The notes below the pieces were generated by a model. That model worked only from the letters and a program-made list of their open reading frames with translations. It was not told the origin of the DNA and made no database searches. This document shows positions 7,176 through 13,511 of a DNA stretch of 13,511 nucleotides, piece by piece. A program made the translations under genes and the position numbers. Each line of letters begins with the position of its first letter. Within the stretch, counting starts at the first letter, position 1. This DNA comes from Candidatus Zixiibacteriota bacterium (lineage in GTDB: Bacteria > Zixibacteria > MSB-5A5 > GN15 > FEB-12), in assembly GCA_023700785.1 (NCBI GenBank), contig JAMPYH010000035.1, forward strand, positions 1-13,511, read 5' to 3'.

Positions 7176-8973
7176 CGCGCACCAGTCTTCGGAAAGTAGG
7201 AAATTCAGCGCTCTGTTCCTCCGGTCGAGATTGACCAAACTGAAACACGTGGCGATTGTTTTGTCGATTCCGGTCAGGTAATCGATGACGAGGGTCGATG
7301 GTGATCGCCAACGGCCTGGACCTGAGCTTAAAATTGAACCACGTCGCGCCGTCGCTCGAAGTATCTGGTGTGATAATTTGAGCGAGAGTATCCTTGCCGG
7401 AGATGACTGCGACCTCCACGGGTAATGCCAACAAGCATTTAGCCTCCAGGATGCCCGAAACAACAAAGGAATCTGATTCGTTCACCAGTTTCACATCCCT
7501 GATGCTCCAGTCGAAACTCATCTCCGGCCATTGCCATGCTCTCATCCTCGCTTCCGCACTTTGGCCGGTAGCCTGACTCAGGGATTCAATGATCTCTGCG
7601 TCTGAGACATGGCGATGCCGAGTTGAAAGCGATATTCCCATCAAAGCATCGTTGACCGCCGAAATCTCGGCGGTATTTGCGAGAATCTGAAGCGCCGAAG
7701 GCGATACTACAATCTGCTGGTACAGAATTGAATCCCCCGTGGACCATGGGCGATTCGGCTTCCGGATATTCTCCATCCAGGCAAACGCGGGAGGTCCAAA
7801 GAACGACCGTGGATCACGCGGCGGCAGGTTCCAATCGATCCACTCGCTAAGCATGGCGTAACCGTCGTCGCCATAAAGACCATGCAGCACAAGAGCCGCA
7901 AAATAGACGGACGCACCGGTGGATAAAAAGAGGCTCCCGGTATCCGGAAGGCTGCTGGAAAAATACTGGCGTGTCAAGGCTACTGTGAGATCTGCCAGTA
8001 CAATTTTGGGGTCGCGCGAGGACGTATTGATAGTCGCCAATCGGCTGCCGGGTCCTTGATCGAACTCCCCTCGTGTCAAAAATGCCACCAGGCGGCCATC
8101 AGGCAAAGGCCCGAGTAGGTCTATGACGCGACGCGATATCTCTGTAGCCTTGGTAATGAACCGATCTGAGACATCGTCACTTATCCACTCTGCGGAGTAG
8201 ATATCGATCTTCTGGCTCCGATAGACGATCCGGCTAGCTTGCGGCTGACGAACAAGCGCGAAGTCGAACCGTTCACACCCACTGGCCACAAAGTGGGCTG
8301 ACCGCAACGCCCTGGAGTTGGCGGCCAGGTCAGGATATAGCTCGGTGAAGACTGTATCCTGCCGATCCGAAATCAACCCGAGATGTTCGACCTCGTTCAA
8401 AAACTGGCCCGGCGCGATGATCTGGAAGGCGCTGTCGAACAGTATTTCGACTCGAAAGTCGCCAATCTCAGGAACCGGGCTGAAGCCGTCGCCGCCGACC
8501 GCCCAGTTATCACCCTGCCTGGCCAAAACAACTGGATGCCATCGCTGCACCAAGGCATGAGAGGCCCCCCTGTGCAGCAGTCGCCTCATTTGCTCAAACC
8601 GCAATTTGAAGGAGAAAAGAAGCGGCGCCGACTCCCCCGACGCGAGCGGAACTGCCAGTGTCAGGAAGTTCTTTTGGCGTAGGATCCTTGAACTGTCCAG
8701 CGGCGCGCCAAGATAAAGTATGCTGTCAAAGGTCAGATATTCCTTGTCCGGCAGCGAAAAAAGCAGCGAAGGAACCGTATCCCTGAAATGACTGGTGTAA
8801 ACCAGTTCCATCCAAACCTGATACATTGGTTCGCCGGGGATTGGCCTCGCCTGCAAAAGATATTGCGCGGCCGCCGGCTGAACCGAGAGTTCGCGCGCAT
8901 GATCATGCTGTGCGTTTGCGCGCGCTGCAAGTAGGAATAAGAGCAGCGTAAAGGTGGTCGTAATTCTCATCAT
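7168..8973 (-). CDS. secreted M1-aminopeptidase-like protein with degenerate active site
   Basis: Exported protein of 601 aa with a clear signal peptide (ITTTFTLLLFLLAARANA, cut about residue 21). The layout follows M1 peptidases: an N-terminal beta domain; the WHPVVL and GDFRVEILF strands (about 145-178); a catalytic-like helical region; and a C-terminal domain ending in ITIDPRHRLPDRNRQNN, like the 'vDPd..ll..nr.NN' ending of M1 relatives. The zinc motif HExxH is absent: the equivalent helix reads TVALTRQYF (330-338), with V331, A332 and R335 at the H, E and H positions. The downstream LNEG(F)A-like motif reads LSTGASVYF, with Thr352 for the zinc-binding Glu. It is therefore almost certainly not a zinc peptidase and may bind peptides or act structurally (inference). 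The start ATG (8971-8973) overlaps the ATPase stop by 4 nt, and its end overlaps the S8 protease start. The family assignment is by pattern recognition only. Confidence 0.72.
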   Translation of the reverse strand: MMRITTTFTLLLFLLAARANAQHDHARELSVQPAAAQYLLQARPIPGEPMYQVWMELVYTSHFRDTVPSLLFSLPDKEYLTFDSILYLGAPLDSSRILRQKNFLTLAVPLASGESAPLLFSFKLRFEQMRRLLHRGASHALVQRWHPVVLARQGDNWAVGGDGFSPVPEIGDFRVEILFDSAFQIIAPGQFLNEVEHLGLISDRQDTVFTELYPDLAANSRALRSAHFVASGCERFDFALVRQPQASRIVYRSQKIDIYSAEWISDDVSDRFITKATEISRRVIDLLGPLPDGRLVAFLTRGEFDQGPGSRLATINTSSRDPKIVLADLTVALTRQYFSSSLPDTGSLFLSTGASVYFAALVLHGLYGDDGYAMLSEWIDWNLPPRDPRSFFGPPAFAWMENIRKPNRPWSTGDSILYQQIVVSPSALQILANTAEISAVNDALMGISLSTRHRHVSDAEIIESLSQATGQSAEARMRAWQWPEMSFDWSIRDVKLVNESDSFVVSGILEAKCLLALPVEVAVISGKDTLAQIITPDTSSDGATWFNFKLRSRPLAITIDPRHRLPDRNRQNNRHVFQFGQSRPEEQSAEFPTFRRLVRGD

Positions 8974-9695
8974 AGTACTTTGGCCAGGAACTCTTTGGTG
9001 CGAGTCTGTTGGGGATTGACCAGCAAGTCGGCGGGCGGGCCGGATTCAATGATCTTGCCGTTGTCGAGAAAGACTATCCGGTCGGCCACCTCCCGCGCAA
9101 AGCCTATTTCGTGCGTGACAACCAACATGGTCATCCCTTCGGAGGCAAGCCGGCGCATGACTTCGAGCACCTCACCGATCATTTCAGGATCCAACGCGGA
9201 AGTTGCCTCGTCAAATAACATCACCTTGGGATTCATAGCCAGCGCCCTCGCGATGGCGACCCGCTGTTTCTGCCCTCCGGATAGTTGGCCGGGGTACTGG
9301 TCCATCTTGTCCGCGAGACCGACTTTGGCAAGCAACTCAAGTGATATTTGTGTCGCCTCTGCTTTACCTCGGTTCCGCACCACCTGTTGCGCGAGATTTA
9401 CATTGCGGAGCACGTTCAGGTGCGGAAAAAGGTTGAAGTGCTGGAAAACCATGCCGATCTCGAGCCGGATCTGGTGGATCTGCCGGTGGCGACGATCGAC
9501 GTTCATCCCATCGATGATGATCTCGCCGGACTCGATATCCTCAAGAGCGTTGAGACAGCGGAGCAGGGTCGATTTCCCTGAGCCTGATGGCCCAATGATA
9601 CAGACAACATCTCCCTTGGCGACATCAAGCGATACCGCGTCCAACGCGGTGATATCGCCAAAGCGGCAGCTGATATCCTTGACCTGAACGATCAT
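8970..9695 (-). CDS. polar amino acid-type ABC transporter ATP-binding protein (GlnQ/HisP-like)
   Basis: Cytosolic ATPase subunit (241 aa) of an ABC importer in the polar amino acid uptake family. It has Walker A GPSGSGKST (35-43), a Q-loop in MVFQHFNLFPHL (Gln85), the signature LSGGQKQR (138-145), Walker B VMLFDEATSALDPE (158-171) and the H-loop histidine in VVTHEIGFA (His195). FQHFNLFPH and DEATSALDPE are characteristic of the GlnQ/HisP/ArtP subgroup. The ATG at 9693-9695 is chosen over an in-frame Met at 9743. It forms an ATGA overlap with the permease stop, has GGAG upstream, and gives the normal family length. The gene overlaps the next one by 4 nt. The exact substrate cannot be read from the sequence. 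Confidence 0.95.
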   Translation of the reverse strand: MIVQVKDISCRFGDITALDAVSLDVAKGDVVCIIGPSGSGKSTLLRCLNALEDIESGEIIIDGMNVDRRHRQIHQIRLEIGMVFQHFNLFPHLNVLRNVNLAQQVVRNRGKAEATQISLELLAKVGLADKMDQYPGQLSGGQKQRVAIARALAMNPKVMLFDEATSALDPEMIGEVLEVMRRLASEGMTMLVVTHEIGFAREVADRIVFLDNGKIIESGPPADLLVNPQQTRTKEFLAKVL

Positions 9696-10372
9696 CGTTT
9701 CTCGACTCCATAGCCATGCACGGCAACTCTTCGTTCGAGCCACTTCACTACCCGCGTGAGCGTGAACGTGAGCATCAGGTATATCAGTCCGACCATGAGC
9801 CAGGTCTGAAAATCAAGGAAGTACTGTGACGAGTACTCGCGTCCCGCGCGGGTCAATTCGCGGAGGCCGATGATCGAAACCAGCGATGAATCTTTGAGGC
9901 AGGAGATAAACTCGTTGGCCGCGGGAGGGACGACTATCCTGACCGACTGCGGCAGGATGATATGCCGAAGGGTCTGCCATCGGGTCATGCCGAGCGACAT
10001 AGCGGCTTCATGCTGTCCGTAGTCGATCGCCTGAATGCCGGAGCGGAAGATCTCAGCCAAATAGGCGCCATAACAAATGCCGACCGCCAGCACCCCGGCC
10101 ACGAATCGATCCATATTGACAACCTTGCCAAGCCCAAAGTAGAAAAAGAAGATGAGCACTAAAAGCGGGACACCCCGCAGGACATTGACATACACGCTGG
10201 CGAACCATCGCACCGGGCGGCGCGGTGAGAGCCGAAGGATCCCGAAGGTCAGGCCGAGGGCGAGGGCTATCAGATACGCGAGTACCGATATCAGAATGGT
10301 CCAATGAACGGTCTGGATGAGATAGAAGAATATTTTCGATAGAGAGCTTATCTGAGAAACGAGCCAGTCCAC
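9692..10372 (-). CDS. polar amino acid-type ABC transporter permease (HisM/GlnP-like)
   Basis: Inner-membrane permease (226 aa from the chosen start) of a polar amino acid ABC importer, probably working as a homodimer because only one permease gene is present. Hydrophobic segments include HWTILISVLAYLIALALGL, GVPLLVLIFFFYFGLG, AGVLAVGICYGAYLAEIF and WLMVGLIYLMLTFTL. The cytoplasmic EAA loop that docks the ATPase is clear (GQHEAAMSLGMTRWQTLRHIILPQ region), as is the NEFISCLKDSSLVSIIG stretch usual in this family. A GTG at 10370-10372 is preferred because AAGGAG ends 5 nt upstream. The GTG two codons earlier (10376-10378) would sit directly on that ribosome site. No solute-binding protein is encoded in the window. 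It is the first gene of the six-gene run. Confidence 0.94.
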   Translation of the reverse strand: MDWLVSQISSLSKIFFYLIQTVHWTILISVLAYLIALALGLTFGILRLSPRRPVRWFASVYVNVLRGVPLLVLIFFFYFGLGKVVNMDRFVAGVLAVGICYGAYLAEIFRSGIQAIDYGQHEAAMSLGMTRWQTLRHIILPQSVRIVVPPAANEFISCLKDSSLVSIIGLRELTRAGREYSSQYFLDFQTWLMVGLIYLMLTFTLTRVVKWLERRVAVHGYGVEKR

Positions 10373-10383
10373 TTCCACTCCTT
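10373..10383 (-). promoter_or_regulatory. ribosome binding site that decides the permease start
   Basis: AAGGAG (10378-10383) lies 5 nt before the GTG at 10370-10372, a normal spacing. The in-frame GTG at 10376-10378 overlaps the ribosome site and is an unlikely start. Confidence 0.65.
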
Positions 10384-10393
10384 GTTCCCGGAA

Positions 10394-10422
10394 AAAGTAC
10401 GATGCGGGACGGGCGGAGTCAA
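10394..10422 (-). promoter_or_regulatory. putative sigma-70 promoter of the ABC-protease-signalling run
   Basis: TTGACT (10417-10422, 5/6 match to the -35 consensus) is separated by 17 nt from TACTTT (10394-10399, 3/6 match to -10). It lies just after the terminator of the AsmA gene. A start near 10387 leaves a leader of about 15 nt containing AAGGAG. The weak -10 suggests low activity or a need for an activator. Confidence 0.5.
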
Positions 10423-10428
10423 CAAGAA

Positions 10429-10454
10429 GGCCGGTTAACCATGGTCAACCGGCC
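10429..10454 (-). terminator. intrinsic terminator after the AsmA-family gene
   Basis: GGCCGGTT and AACCGGCC form an 8-bp perfect stem, and the interior can pair further around ACC/GGT. The minus-strand sequence then reads TTCTTGTT, a fairly U-rich tail. It lies 24 nt after the AsmA stop and just before the next promoter, so it separates the two units. Confidence 0.75.
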
Positions 10455-10478
10455 CTGACATGAATAGCGGTCAGATGA

Positions 10479-13337
10479 CTACTTCTTTTTGTCGCCGCTC
10501 AGTTTGTTCAACAGGCTCCCCGCGGCATCCTTGATCGTCTCCGAAGTCGCATCTTTGACATTCTGCGTCGCTTTGCCGGTGAGGGCGGAGAAATTGAACT
10601 CCAGTTTTGGATTTTCAAAGGTCCCGCCGATCACGAGCGGCAGTTTTATTCGCTGGCTTTTCTGGTCGGTGAGGAGTCCGGAAAGGATGCCGAGCCTGGC
10701 CGAGTATTGCTGCGAGAGCTCCTTGCTGAGCAGCAGCGTGCCGTTATAAGATATCCCGCCGCCAAAGGCGTAATATCCTTCAACCTCAGCGTCGCCGAGG
10801 TTGCCAAGGACCGTCGTCAGCTTATCGAGGATCACCTTGCCATCTTCGACTCTGATCGTGCTCTTCAACGTTCTGAGCAATTGCTCCTTATCGACGTTTA
10901 GACCTGCTTTTTCGCCGAGCGTTTGGAGACCCTGGTGCAGATTATTGGAAAGCGAAAGCTTCCCTTCCTGCATGATGCCGTCGCCGGCCATGGACAGTGA
11001 GTTCAGGAATTGCTCCGGCTCCCATCCGGTGGCCGAGTAGGTGCCGGTCACGTTGATTTTACCGAACAGATGTCCGCCAAATTTGGTGAAACGGGTAAGA
11101 AAGTCGTTCGCTTCGATCTGCGTGGCGTTATACTCCCCGGTGTATTTCGGATTGTTGAAATCGTTAAAGTCGATGGTCGTCTGTCCGGCTACTTTGCCGG
11201 TGTACGCGTTGCCGGTGATCTCATAGAGATTGAGCCTGCGGTTTTCGATGCGCGCCTTTCCTTTGATGGTCGTAAACTCGATCCGGCTGTAGATGAGCGT
11301 GTCAATGGCGAATGTCCCGGCGCCATCGACATCCGGCAACAGCAGCGATGGCAGCGTGTCGGTCGGTTTGCGCTGCACTTCTCCCTCGCTCCCGGGAGTA
11401 ACTTCGGGGAACAGTTTGTCCGAGTCGAAGCGCGTTGAAGTCAGCCGGAACTGAAAGAACGGCTTTTTCAGTTTGCTGCGGTCAACCGTCTTTAGTGGCA
11501 GGAAGTATGGGAACGGCTCGCTCAGCTTACCGGTGAACGACGCGTTGCTCGACACAAACTCCACCCGCATCTTATCAATGCCAATTGTGTCAGGCGAGAG
11601 GGTCATATCGGCATTAAACGCCTTGATCGGCTCCGGTAGAGCGGTATCGGCATACGTGGCGTTAACGATTGAGACTTTGCCGCGCGGTCGAAGATTCTGG
11701 AGGTCCCTGGTCGATCCACTCAACGCCAGGTCGATATTCATCTTGCCGGTCAGTTTTGGATGGCGTGCTTCCGGCAGGAACGGCTGGAGCATGGCAAGGT
11801 CAACCGCACCTTTGATCTCTCCGTCGGCATTCAGCGCGATCTCTTTCGCCGCGGCCGAATCAGCGAGAATGTACGGGATCAGGTTTTCGACTCGACCCTG
11901 GAACTCGAGCGCGGCCGAACTGGTCCGGCCGTAGAATTGGCGAACGTTGACGAGCTTTTGATCGAAATAGGCGTCGATCGTAAAGCTGTCGATCGGCTGA
12001 GGAAGGAAAGCGGCGTTGTACCTGGCCCGTTCGACGGCAATGTCACCCGAAAAGTTCATGTTTTTATAATCTTTGACCGGTCCATTGAACTGGAAATCAA
12101 ATCGCGCGACACCTTCAAGCTGGTGACCGCCGCCCTGGGGGAGAAACGGTTTGAGGAAGATGAAGTCGAGGTAACCCGAGAGTTCGCCGTTCAGTTGAGG
12201 GTCGGCGAAGTTGGTGACGAGAATATTCGCTTTGATCGGCCGGCCGTCAAAGGTGCCGTCCTGAACGTTCAGGCGGGCATTGTCCGGTTTAGCGTCAACG
12301 ACTATACGCCGGAACTTGAGTTCACCGATCATGTCTCGACGAGACATGTTGACGTCAGTGAAGACCGCCGAACCGGAATAGGTCAGCGCGCTGGGCGTAC
12401 GGGCGGCGTCGTAATCGACATCCATGTCAACCGCGAAATCGCCGGAGACGCGGAAGTTCTGAAGTTCTTTGGCGGATTGAGCCGGAAGAAGGCTCAGTAC
12501 CTGTTCGATCGAGACGTTCTCCGCTTTAAGGGTCGCCTTTCCTCGTTCTGATCCGGCGGCATGGAAGAACTCCCCGGCCAGATCAAGGTCGATCTCGTTA
12601 AAGCGAAAATCGGCGCGATCGATAGTAATGTGGCGCTGCCGCATGTCATAGGTAGCGCTATAGTTCAGTTCGGCGCGGACGGTCGGAACCGGCTGCTTGG
12701 AAGTGACCCGCAGGCTGTCGATCTGTAACTTGCCCGATGACGAATAGACGCCTTCGCTCGGATTCTCCAGGTCGGTGGAGAGATCCAGGTTGTCCGCCAG
12801 CATGCTGAATCCACCACTGTCGTTGCGGTAATTGATGATGCCATCCTGGATCACCAGCTTGTCAAAGCTGACAGCGGCCGCCGCGGTCTGCCCTTCAGGT
12901 GGGATATTTCTCGCCGCCTCAGGAAGCGTGGTGTCGGTCGGCTTGGCGAGAGTGTAATTGTTGGAGCCGTCGGCCAGTTTCACCATGTTCAGCACCGGCT
13001 GGTTGATGATCAGGCGATTCAGTCTAAACTCGCTGCTGAGCAGGGGGATCAGCCGCAACTTGATATCGATATGATCGGTGGTGAGAAACAACGGACCGTC
13101 AAAGCCGGCCGGATTTCCAACCGTTACCGAATCAAGCTTAACCCCGAGTCCGCCCCAGATCGATAGCGAGACATCCTTGATAGTGATCGGCCGGTTAAGC
13201 GCGGCGCTGGCCTTTTCGACCGCCATCGAGCGCACCTTCTCCACCGGGAAAAAGATCTGCAGCAGGACGATTGACATGACGATCAGCCCGACAACCGACC
13301 CGACTATCCATACTAATTTCTTAAGCGATCTATTCAT
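10479..13337 (-). CDS. AsmA-family envelope protein with internal repeats
   Basis: Large protein (952 aa) anchored by one N-terminal membrane segment (LVWIVGSVVGLIVMSIVLLQIFF, about residues 8-30), with the rest in the periplasm. The following AsmA N-terminal block (EKASAALNRPITIKDVSLSIWGGLGVKLDSVTVGNP, 41-76) is typical. The body is almost all predicted beta-strand and contains at least two copies of a unit of about 120 residues (about 388-455 and 508-575), with a weaker copy near 276-345. The C-terminal block (about 750-920; GKINVTGTYSATG, MAGDGIMQEGKLSLSNNL, FENPKLEFNFSALTG) matches the AsmA_2 region, followed by a short helical, lysine-rich tail. AsmA-like proteins are linked to lipid movement and outer-membrane homeostasis; this role is family knowledge. 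It is a single-gene unit with its own promoter and terminator. The ATG at 13335-13337 directly precedes the membrane anchor. Confidence 0.93.
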   Translation of the reverse strand: MNRSLKKLVWIVGSVVGLIVMSIVLLQIFFPVEKVRSMAVEKASAALNRPITIKDVSLSIWGGLGVKLDSVTVGNPAGFDGPLFLTTDHIDIKLRLIPLLSSEFRLNRLIINQPVLNMVKLADGSNNYTLAKPTDTTLPEAARNIPPEGQTAAAAVSFDKLVIQDGIINYRNDSGGFSMLADNLDLSTDLENPSEGVYSSSGKLQIDSLRVTSKQPVPTVRAELNYSATYDMRQRHITIDRADFRFNEIDLDLAGEFFHAAGSERGKATLKAENVSIEQVLSLLPAQSAKELQNFRVSGDFAVDMDVDYDAARTPSALTYSGSAVFTDVNMSRRDMIGELKFRRIVVDAKPDNARLNVQDGTFDGRPIKANILVTNFADPQLNGELSGYLDFIFLKPFLPQGGGHQLEGVARFDFQFNGPVKDYKNMNFSGDIAVERARYNAAFLPQPIDSFTIDAYFDQKLVNVRQFYGRTSSAALEFQGRVENLIPYILADSAAAKEIALNADGEIKGAVDLAMLQPFLPEARHPKLTGKMNIDLALSGSTRDLQNLRPRGKVSIVNATYADTALPEPIKAFNADMTLSPDTIGIDKMRVEFVSSNASFTGKLSEPFPYFLPLKTVDRSKLKKPFFQFRLTSTRFDSDKLFPEVTPGSEGEVQRKPTDTLPSLLLPDVDGAGTFAIDTLIYSRIEFTTIKGKARIENRRLNLYEITGNAYTGKVAGQTTIDFNDFNNPKYTGEYNATQIEANDFLTRFTKFGGHLFGKINVTGTYSATGWEPEQFLNSLSMAGDGIMQEGKLSLSNNLHQGLQTLGEKAGLNVDKEQLLRTLKSTIRVEDGKVILDKLTTVLGNLGDAEVEGYYAFGGGISYNGTLLLSKELSQQYSARLGILSGLLTDQKSQRIKLPLVIGGTFENPKLEFNFSALTGKATQNVKDATSETIKDAAGSLLNKLSGDKKK

Positions 13338-13372
13338 ATCCGCTTGTACACCTCTGGCTTAAAACTGTCGCA

Positions 13373-13401
13373 ATTTTAGATTCTTCCCCTATTTCAGGCA
13401 A
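13373..13401 (-). promoter_or_regulatory. putative sigma-70 promoter of the AsmA-family gene
   Basis: TTGCCT (13396-13401, 4/6) and TAAAAT (13373-13378, 5/6) are spaced by exactly 17 nt. Transcription would start near 13366, leaving a leader of about 28 nt before the ATG. The element lies between the upstream terminator and the gene, where a promoter is expected. Confidence 0.6.
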
Positions 13402-13435
13402 GCCTAAAACCTTGGGGAACCGGTACAAATAGCAA

Positions 13436-13460
13436 CGGCAGGCGCATCGCGCGCCTGCCG
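13436..13460 (-). terminator. strong intrinsic terminator of the upstream gene
   Basis: A 10-bp GC-rich perfect stem, CGGCAGGCGC / GCGCCTGCCG, closes a 5-nt loop. On the minus strand it is followed by TTGCTATTTG, a moderately U-rich tail. It lies 22 nt after the stop codon of the partial gene at the right edge, which fits a Rho-independent terminator. Confidence 0.8.
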
Positions 13461-13482
13461 CTCCGCAATTTATGCCAAGAGC

Positions 13483-13511
13483 CTATATCTCCAGCGTCTC
13501 CCCGGGTTTGA
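13483..13511 (-). CDS. C-terminal end of an unidentified gene, cut by the window edge
   Basis: An open frame entering from the right edge reads KPGETLEI and then TAG (13483-13485). Only eight codons are visible, too few to name a product. The strong terminator shortly after the stop, with the next gene's promoter beyond it, supports a real gene end on the minus strand. Confidence 0.45.

Noticed and set aside
7176..7466. N-terminal extension of the S8 protease frame up to a start at 7466
   Set aside because: The added 97 residues overlap the C-terminal coding region of the upstream gene, lack protein-like character, and would bury the signal peptide that begins right after the GTG at 7175.
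8980..9687. Plus-strand open frame of 235 codons
   Set aside because: It lies opposite the ABC ATPase gene, which has all expected motifs. The plus-strand product is serine/arginine-rich low-quality sequence.
9696..9743. Longer start of the ABC ATPase at 9743
   Set aside because: It would add 16 residues unlike the family and lengthen the permease overlap. The ATG at 9695 has a ribosome site and the common ATGA overlap.
11760..12551. Plus-strand open frame of 263 codons
   Set aside because: It lies wholly opposite the AsmA-family gene, with no ribosome site of note and no family signature. It is a shadow of the GC-rich coding strand.
1..13511. CRISPR arrays, tRNA, rRNA, insertion sequences, toxin-antitoxin or phage genes
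   Set aside because: I saw no direct-repeat arrays, no terminal inverted repeats with transposase motifs, no cloverleaf-like tRNA and no conserved rRNA segments. Coding density is high throughout, with no intergenic gap above about 110 bases apart from the roughly 145 bases upstream of the AsmA gene, which hold a promoter and a terminator.

Overview
All genes in this window lie on the minus strand, so transcription runs from high to low coordinates. The organism looks like a free-living, didermic (Gram-negative type), moderately GC-rich bacterium. The evidence is a large AsmA-family envelope protein, Sec signal peptides, and a secreted protease ending in a FlgD/T9SS-like domain of the 'YPNPF ... 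WDG ... G.Y' kind. That ending is common in the FCB group and neighbouring candidate phyla (Zixibacteria, KSB1, Cloacimonadota and similar). A Zixibacteria-like source is my best guess, but it is inference and not proven here.

Layout from the right end, in transcription order: (1) the last 8 codons of an unidentified gene, followed by a strong intrinsic terminator (13436-13460). (2) A promoter (13373-13401) and a single-gene unit encoding a 952-aa AsmA-family protein, closed by a hairpin terminator (10429-10454). (3) A promoter (10394-10422) and a very tightly packed six-gene run, 10372 down to 3536. It encodes an amino-acid-type ABC permease, its ATPase, a secreted M1-aminopeptidase-like protein whose zinc and catalytic residues are all replaced, a secreted S8 (subtilisin-like) protease with an intact triad, a PAS-domain protein, and a REC-HisKA protein without an ATPase domain. 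The first four genes overlap by 4, 4 and 8 nt; the last two follow after gaps of 3 and 19 nt. (4) A 91-bp junction holding two hairpins and a promoter-like element. (5) The housekeeping run yicC - gmk - rpoZ - topA, with topA running off the left end.

The housekeeping cluster is ordinary: yicC-gmk-rpoZ is a widely conserved order, here followed by topA. The six-gene run is the part worth attention. It joins uptake (ABC importer core), extracellular proteolysis (active S8 protease plus a catalytically dead M1-like partner) and two signalling proteins that look incomplete on their own. I propose, as inference only, a peptide or amino-acid acquisition and sensing module in which the pseudo-peptidase binds rather than cuts peptides. 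No solute-binding protein, histidine kinase ATPase domain, transposase, CRISPR array, tRNA or rRNA was seen.
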